Shown here in pieces: positions 61,470 through 64,000 of a stretch of DNA of 64,000 nucleotides. The notes below the pieces were generated by a model. It made no database searches. It was not told the DNA's origin and saw only the letters and a program-made list of their open reading frames with translations. How positions within the stretch are numbered: position 1 is the stretch's first letter; the number at the start of each line of letters is the position of its first letter. Location: assembly GCA_963815325.1 (NCBI GenBank), contig CAWFGG010000002.1, forward strand, positions 124,001 through 188,000, written 5' to 3'. The translations under genes were made by a program, and so were the position numbers. Source of the stretch: JABDII01 sp963815325 (GTDB lineage: Bacteria > Gemmatimonadota > Gemmatimonadetes > Gemmatimonadales > GWC2-71-9).

Positions 61470-64000
61470 CTGACTCGGCTCGGTGAGGAGTTGCCCGTGG
61501 CGGTGGTCTCACCGATCCAGGTGCGGCCACCGACGTCGACCATCACGCCATAGAGCGGCAGAAACCCTCCGCTTACCGTCATGGTTGGGACCGGCTCGAC
61601 CGCGGACAGGAGTTCCTGTTTCGCGCCGGCGTCGAGCGCGAACGGCAGCGGTCGACTGGCCTGCTCGGCGACCTCGCCGGCATCGGCGTAGAGCCGGATC
61701 TCCACCCGAAGCGACCACGCCGCGTCACTGCCAGGCTCGGCAAAGCCGGGGAAGAACCCCAGCCTGACCGCCTGGGCACCGCTGTTCTCGACGAACGAAG
61801 CATGCATGCGTTCACGCGCATAGTTGAGAGGTGTCTGGGTAATGATCCGGCCGATCGAATCGAACAGCGTCATGCCGAAGTCGGTGAACCGAGGCCACTC
61901 GCCGGACGCCATCTCTACATCGACCTCGAGTTCCTTGGCCCAGGCCGGGACTTGAAACAAGATCGATTGGACGTCGGACCCGCGCCCCTCCATCGTCAGC
62001 TCACGCTGGGCCCCGGCTGCATACACCGTCACCGCCCCGCTTACCGGCCCGCTGACTGCATTGGTCAACGTGGTGGTCACCCTACCGGCGTCCCGTGCCA
62101 GGTCGAGCCGGATTGGGGCATGGCGCACGTCCACTTCGGCGCGGGCCGGCGCTGCCGGCGGAGCGATGACATCGATCTCGTACACGCCGGGAATGACATC
62201 GCCGGCGCGCACCGCGTAGGATGCGGCCTGGGCGCCGGCTCCGCCAGGGAGCCCGTTTCCGGCTCGATACGGCTGGCCGCCGGGCTCGTGAAGGCTCGTC
62301 AGGACGAGGGGGCCGGCGTCGGTGGTTCGGATCGTCACCTCGAACGGCCGGCCGCGCTCCGCACCGAAGAACACACGGTGGATTCCGCCCGCGTTCATGG
62401 GTACGGGACCGATGCGCACGCTTTCGCCGGACGCGTACGGTATCACAACGGTGTTCACCAGTTGAAACAGCGGGCCGTCGAGTCGATCGCCGCCCCAGCC
62501 GGTCACGACACCGGAGTGGACGCCCGGAGTGCGGAGCTGCTCGCGGCGGTACACGATGGGGATGTCGAGGCCGGAGGCCCCCAGCGACACGGCCGGCGGG
62601 GTAACCAGCCAGCCGACGTCACTCTCCAACGTGACCGGCCCGGACGGGGCTTCGGCCACCGGCTTCACCCGGAAGATTTGGATGGTGTCGGCTTCGGACT
62701 CGAACCCCTGCGGACGGAAGGCGGCCGGGGTAGAAGGTATGCCGTCCCTGAGTGCCTCGACCGTCAAGTCGACTACGTCGCGGCGTTGCTCGAGCCAACG
62801 CCAGGCCTGCCCCACATCGGGCACACCTGCGCCGTCGTCGATGGCGAGACTTCCCGCGACGGGCCGCGCCGTGACCGTGAGTGCCCGCTTGATGTGATCG
62901 GCCGTGAACGCTACCTGGGCTTGCCCGGCCGCGGACACGAGCAGCGCGGCGAGTCCCGCCGCATGCGGGGCCGACATGCTGGTGCCGAGATTGCGCTCTT
63001 GTCCCGCATCCCAGGGCGGCACAGTCGAGTAGGCAATCCCGGGTGTGATGAGGTCCGGCTTGGCGACTTCGCCACCCCGCGAGCTGAAGAAGGCAACCGG
63101 ATCCGGCATCGGCGGCGCACCGCCGGTCTGGACGAACACCAGCGGGAATGACCCGCCGACCGTAATGCCGCGCCGTGTCGAGCCGGGAAACCCCACGGTG
63201 GAAAGCCCGGGTCCGTCGTTACCGGCGCTGACAGTGAACACCACGTTCGGGTGCGCCGTCAAGATCGAATCGACCAGCTGGTCGATCCTGGCCGACCCCT
63301 CGGCCTCGTTCCCGACGCCGAAGCTCAAATTCAGCACCAGCGGAAGCCGCCGCGATTCCGCGAAGGTGATGGCATAGGCCATCGCCCGGACCATGCTGCC
63401 CGTGACTGTGACGCCGCCCTGCGCGCCATTCGCGATCTTGAGCCCGAGGAGCTGCGCGCCGGGCGCCACCCCGTCGAAGCCCGGCACTCCATACATGTCA
63501 TGCCCCGCGGCGATCCCGGCTACATGAGTGCCGTGGCCGCTGTTGTCGAACACGAGGTCGAGCACCGGCGCCCCGTCGACCTCCGCGAAGTTGGCAGCCA
63601 GTGTCATCGGCGGCTCACTGCCCTCGGCATGCCATCCGAACCGCTCGAAGGCCACGAGGTAGTCCCGGACCGGGCGCTCGTCGCCGAGCGAGCCGTCGCC
63701 GTCGGTGTCGGCCACCAGTACCCAGCCATCACTGGCACGGGTCACCACGACCCCCAGGCTATCGGTGTAGCTGCCGTTGTCGTTCAGGTCCGAGGGCGTG
63801 GGCAGCTCGGGGTCGATCCCGGCAGGGGTGCCGAGCGGAATTTCCGCGATTGTGCCGGTGTAGTAGCGCTGGTCGGTACTCACCGACACCACCCGGCCGA
63901 ACCCGACCAGTGCCCTGCCACCAACCTCGATGGTGTCCCCGCGCGGCTCGGCCAGCGCGAGTTCAATGCGGCCCTCAGCCGAGAAGTCCCTCAGATCGAG
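61466..64000 (-). CDS. Subtilisin-family (S8) protease, tripeptidyl-peptidase II-like (5' end outside window)
   Basis: At least 844 residues are present; the reading frame is open to the window edge, so the N-terminus is missing. The catalytic His is in DNSGHGTHVAGIAAG and the Ser in NLGTSMSAPHAAGLAALL, with the oxyanion Asn in TVSAGNDGPGL. Before the His lies a long insertion with a Ca-like DTDGDGSLGDERP loop. The C-terminal 400 residues are beta-rich domains as in TPPII-type or cell-envelope subtilisins. A signal peptide, if any, lies outside the window. It would degrade proteins or peptides, probably outside the cell. It overlaps the AtuA gene by ATGA. Confidence 0.88.
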   Translation of the reverse strand, partial: LDLRDFSAEGRIELALAEPRGDTIEVGGRALVGFGRVVSVSTDQRYYTGTIAEIPLGTPAGIDPELPTPSDLNDNGSYTDSLGVVVTRASDGWVLVADTDGDGSLGDERPVRDYLVAFERFGWHAEGSEPPMTLAANFAEVDGAPVLDLVFDNSGHGTHVAGIAAGHDMYGVPGFDGVAPGAQLLGLKIANGAQGGVTVTGSMVRAMAYAITFAESRRLPLVLNLSFGVGNEAEGSARIDQLVDSILTAHPNVVFTVSAGNDGPGLSTVGFPGSTRRGITVGGSFPLVFVQTGGAPPMPDPVAFFSSRGGEVAKPDLITPGIAYSTVPPWDAGQERNLGTSMSAPHAAGLAALLVSAAGQAQVAFTADHIKRALTVTARPVAGSLAIDDGAGVPDVGQAWRWLEQRRDVVDLTVEALRDGIPSTPAAFRPQGFESEADTIQIFRVKPVAEAPSGPVTLESDVGWLVTPPAVSLGASGLDIPIVYRREQLRTPGVHSGVVTGWGGDRLDGPLFQLVNTVVIPYASGESVRIGPVPMNAGGIHRVFFGAERGRPFEVTIRTTDAGPLVLTSLHEPGGQPYRAGNGLPGGAGAQAASYAVRAGDVIPGVYEIDVIAPPAAPARAEVDVRHAPIRLDLARDAGRVTTTLTNAVSGPVSGAVTVYAAGAQRELTMEGRGSDVQSILFQVPAWAKELEVDVEMASGEWPRFTDFGMTLFDSIGRIITQTPLNYARERMHASFVENSGAQAVRLGFFPGFAEPGSDAAWSLRVEIRLYADAGEVAEQASRPLPFALDAGAKQELLSAVEPVPTMTVSGGFLPLYGVMVDVGGRTWIGETTATGNSSPSRVR

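Overview
The window is high-GC, gene-dense bacterial chromosome with no rRNA, phage, insertion sequence or CRISPR array. The likely source is a Gemmatimonadota-type free-living heterotroph. That placement is an inference from style only: GTG/TTG starts, Tat-exported lipoproteins, a fused 2-oxoacid:ferredoxin oxidoreductase, a nfeD-floA operon and many secreted peptidases and beta-propellers. No phylogenetic marker beyond L21/L27 is present.

Layout. 1-2911: three tandem outer-membrane beta-barrel paralogues sharing an upstream motif, then a lipoprotein. 2994-9162: an MgtC-type membrane protein, tRNA-Leu(CAA), an 885-residue tandem fusion of two tyrosine phenol-lyase/tryptophanase-type domains, and a frame-broken lytic transglycosylase. 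9255-10971: a fasciclin-domain protein divergent from a CarH/LitR-like MerR-B12 photoreceptor regulator across a compact double promoter. 11007-15678: an nfeD-floA operon and an ECF sigma/anti-sigma/periplasmic-sensor operon. 15721-25171: a TetR regulator with a PaaR-like operator heads ten collinear genes resembling the aerobic phenylacetyl-CoA pathway, but with one PaaA/BoxB-like diiron protein in place of the multi-subunit epoxidase. 25173-29830: a coiled-coil protein, L27, L21, RNase E/G and an acyl-CoA dehydrogenase. 30059-31209: DUF937 and Kbp-like proteins. 31298-41003: a P1 peptidase and a reductive pyrimidine/beta-alanine degradation cluster (preA, preT, NCS1 permease, aminotransferase, beta-ureidopropionase, mmsA) with no dihydropyrimidinase. 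41137-44284: a PQQ-type sugar dehydrogenase (broken frame), then DUF202, 5-hydroxyisourate hydrolase and uricase. 44285-47140: a lone adenylation-carrier-thioesterase enzyme. 47177-54816: RecQ, secreted proteins, an FMN oxidase, an M28 peptidase and korAB. 55095-58444: TRAP transporter parts. 58487-64000: an operon of a TPPII-like protease, a split AtuA (DUF1446) pair, an enoyl-CoA hydratase and a small membrane protein.

The best candidate for something new is the fused lyase at 4063-6720. The N-terminal half has lost the PLP-binding residues but keeps those that such enzymes donate to the neighbouring subunit, and the C-terminal half shows the exact opposite. It looks like a covalently fused catalytic dimer with one composite active site. 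Also notable are the reduced phenylacetyl-CoA-like cluster with its operator, the adenylation-thioesterase enzyme with an altered substrate-binding residue and a Cys nucleophile, and two families of intergenic repeats, one of which supplies stop codons to neighbouring genes.

Five genes (slt, mmsA, the sugar dehydrogenase, dctM, dctQ) carry single-base frameshifts, nine in total. They may be assembly errors rather than decay, so gene-loss conclusions for them are provisional.
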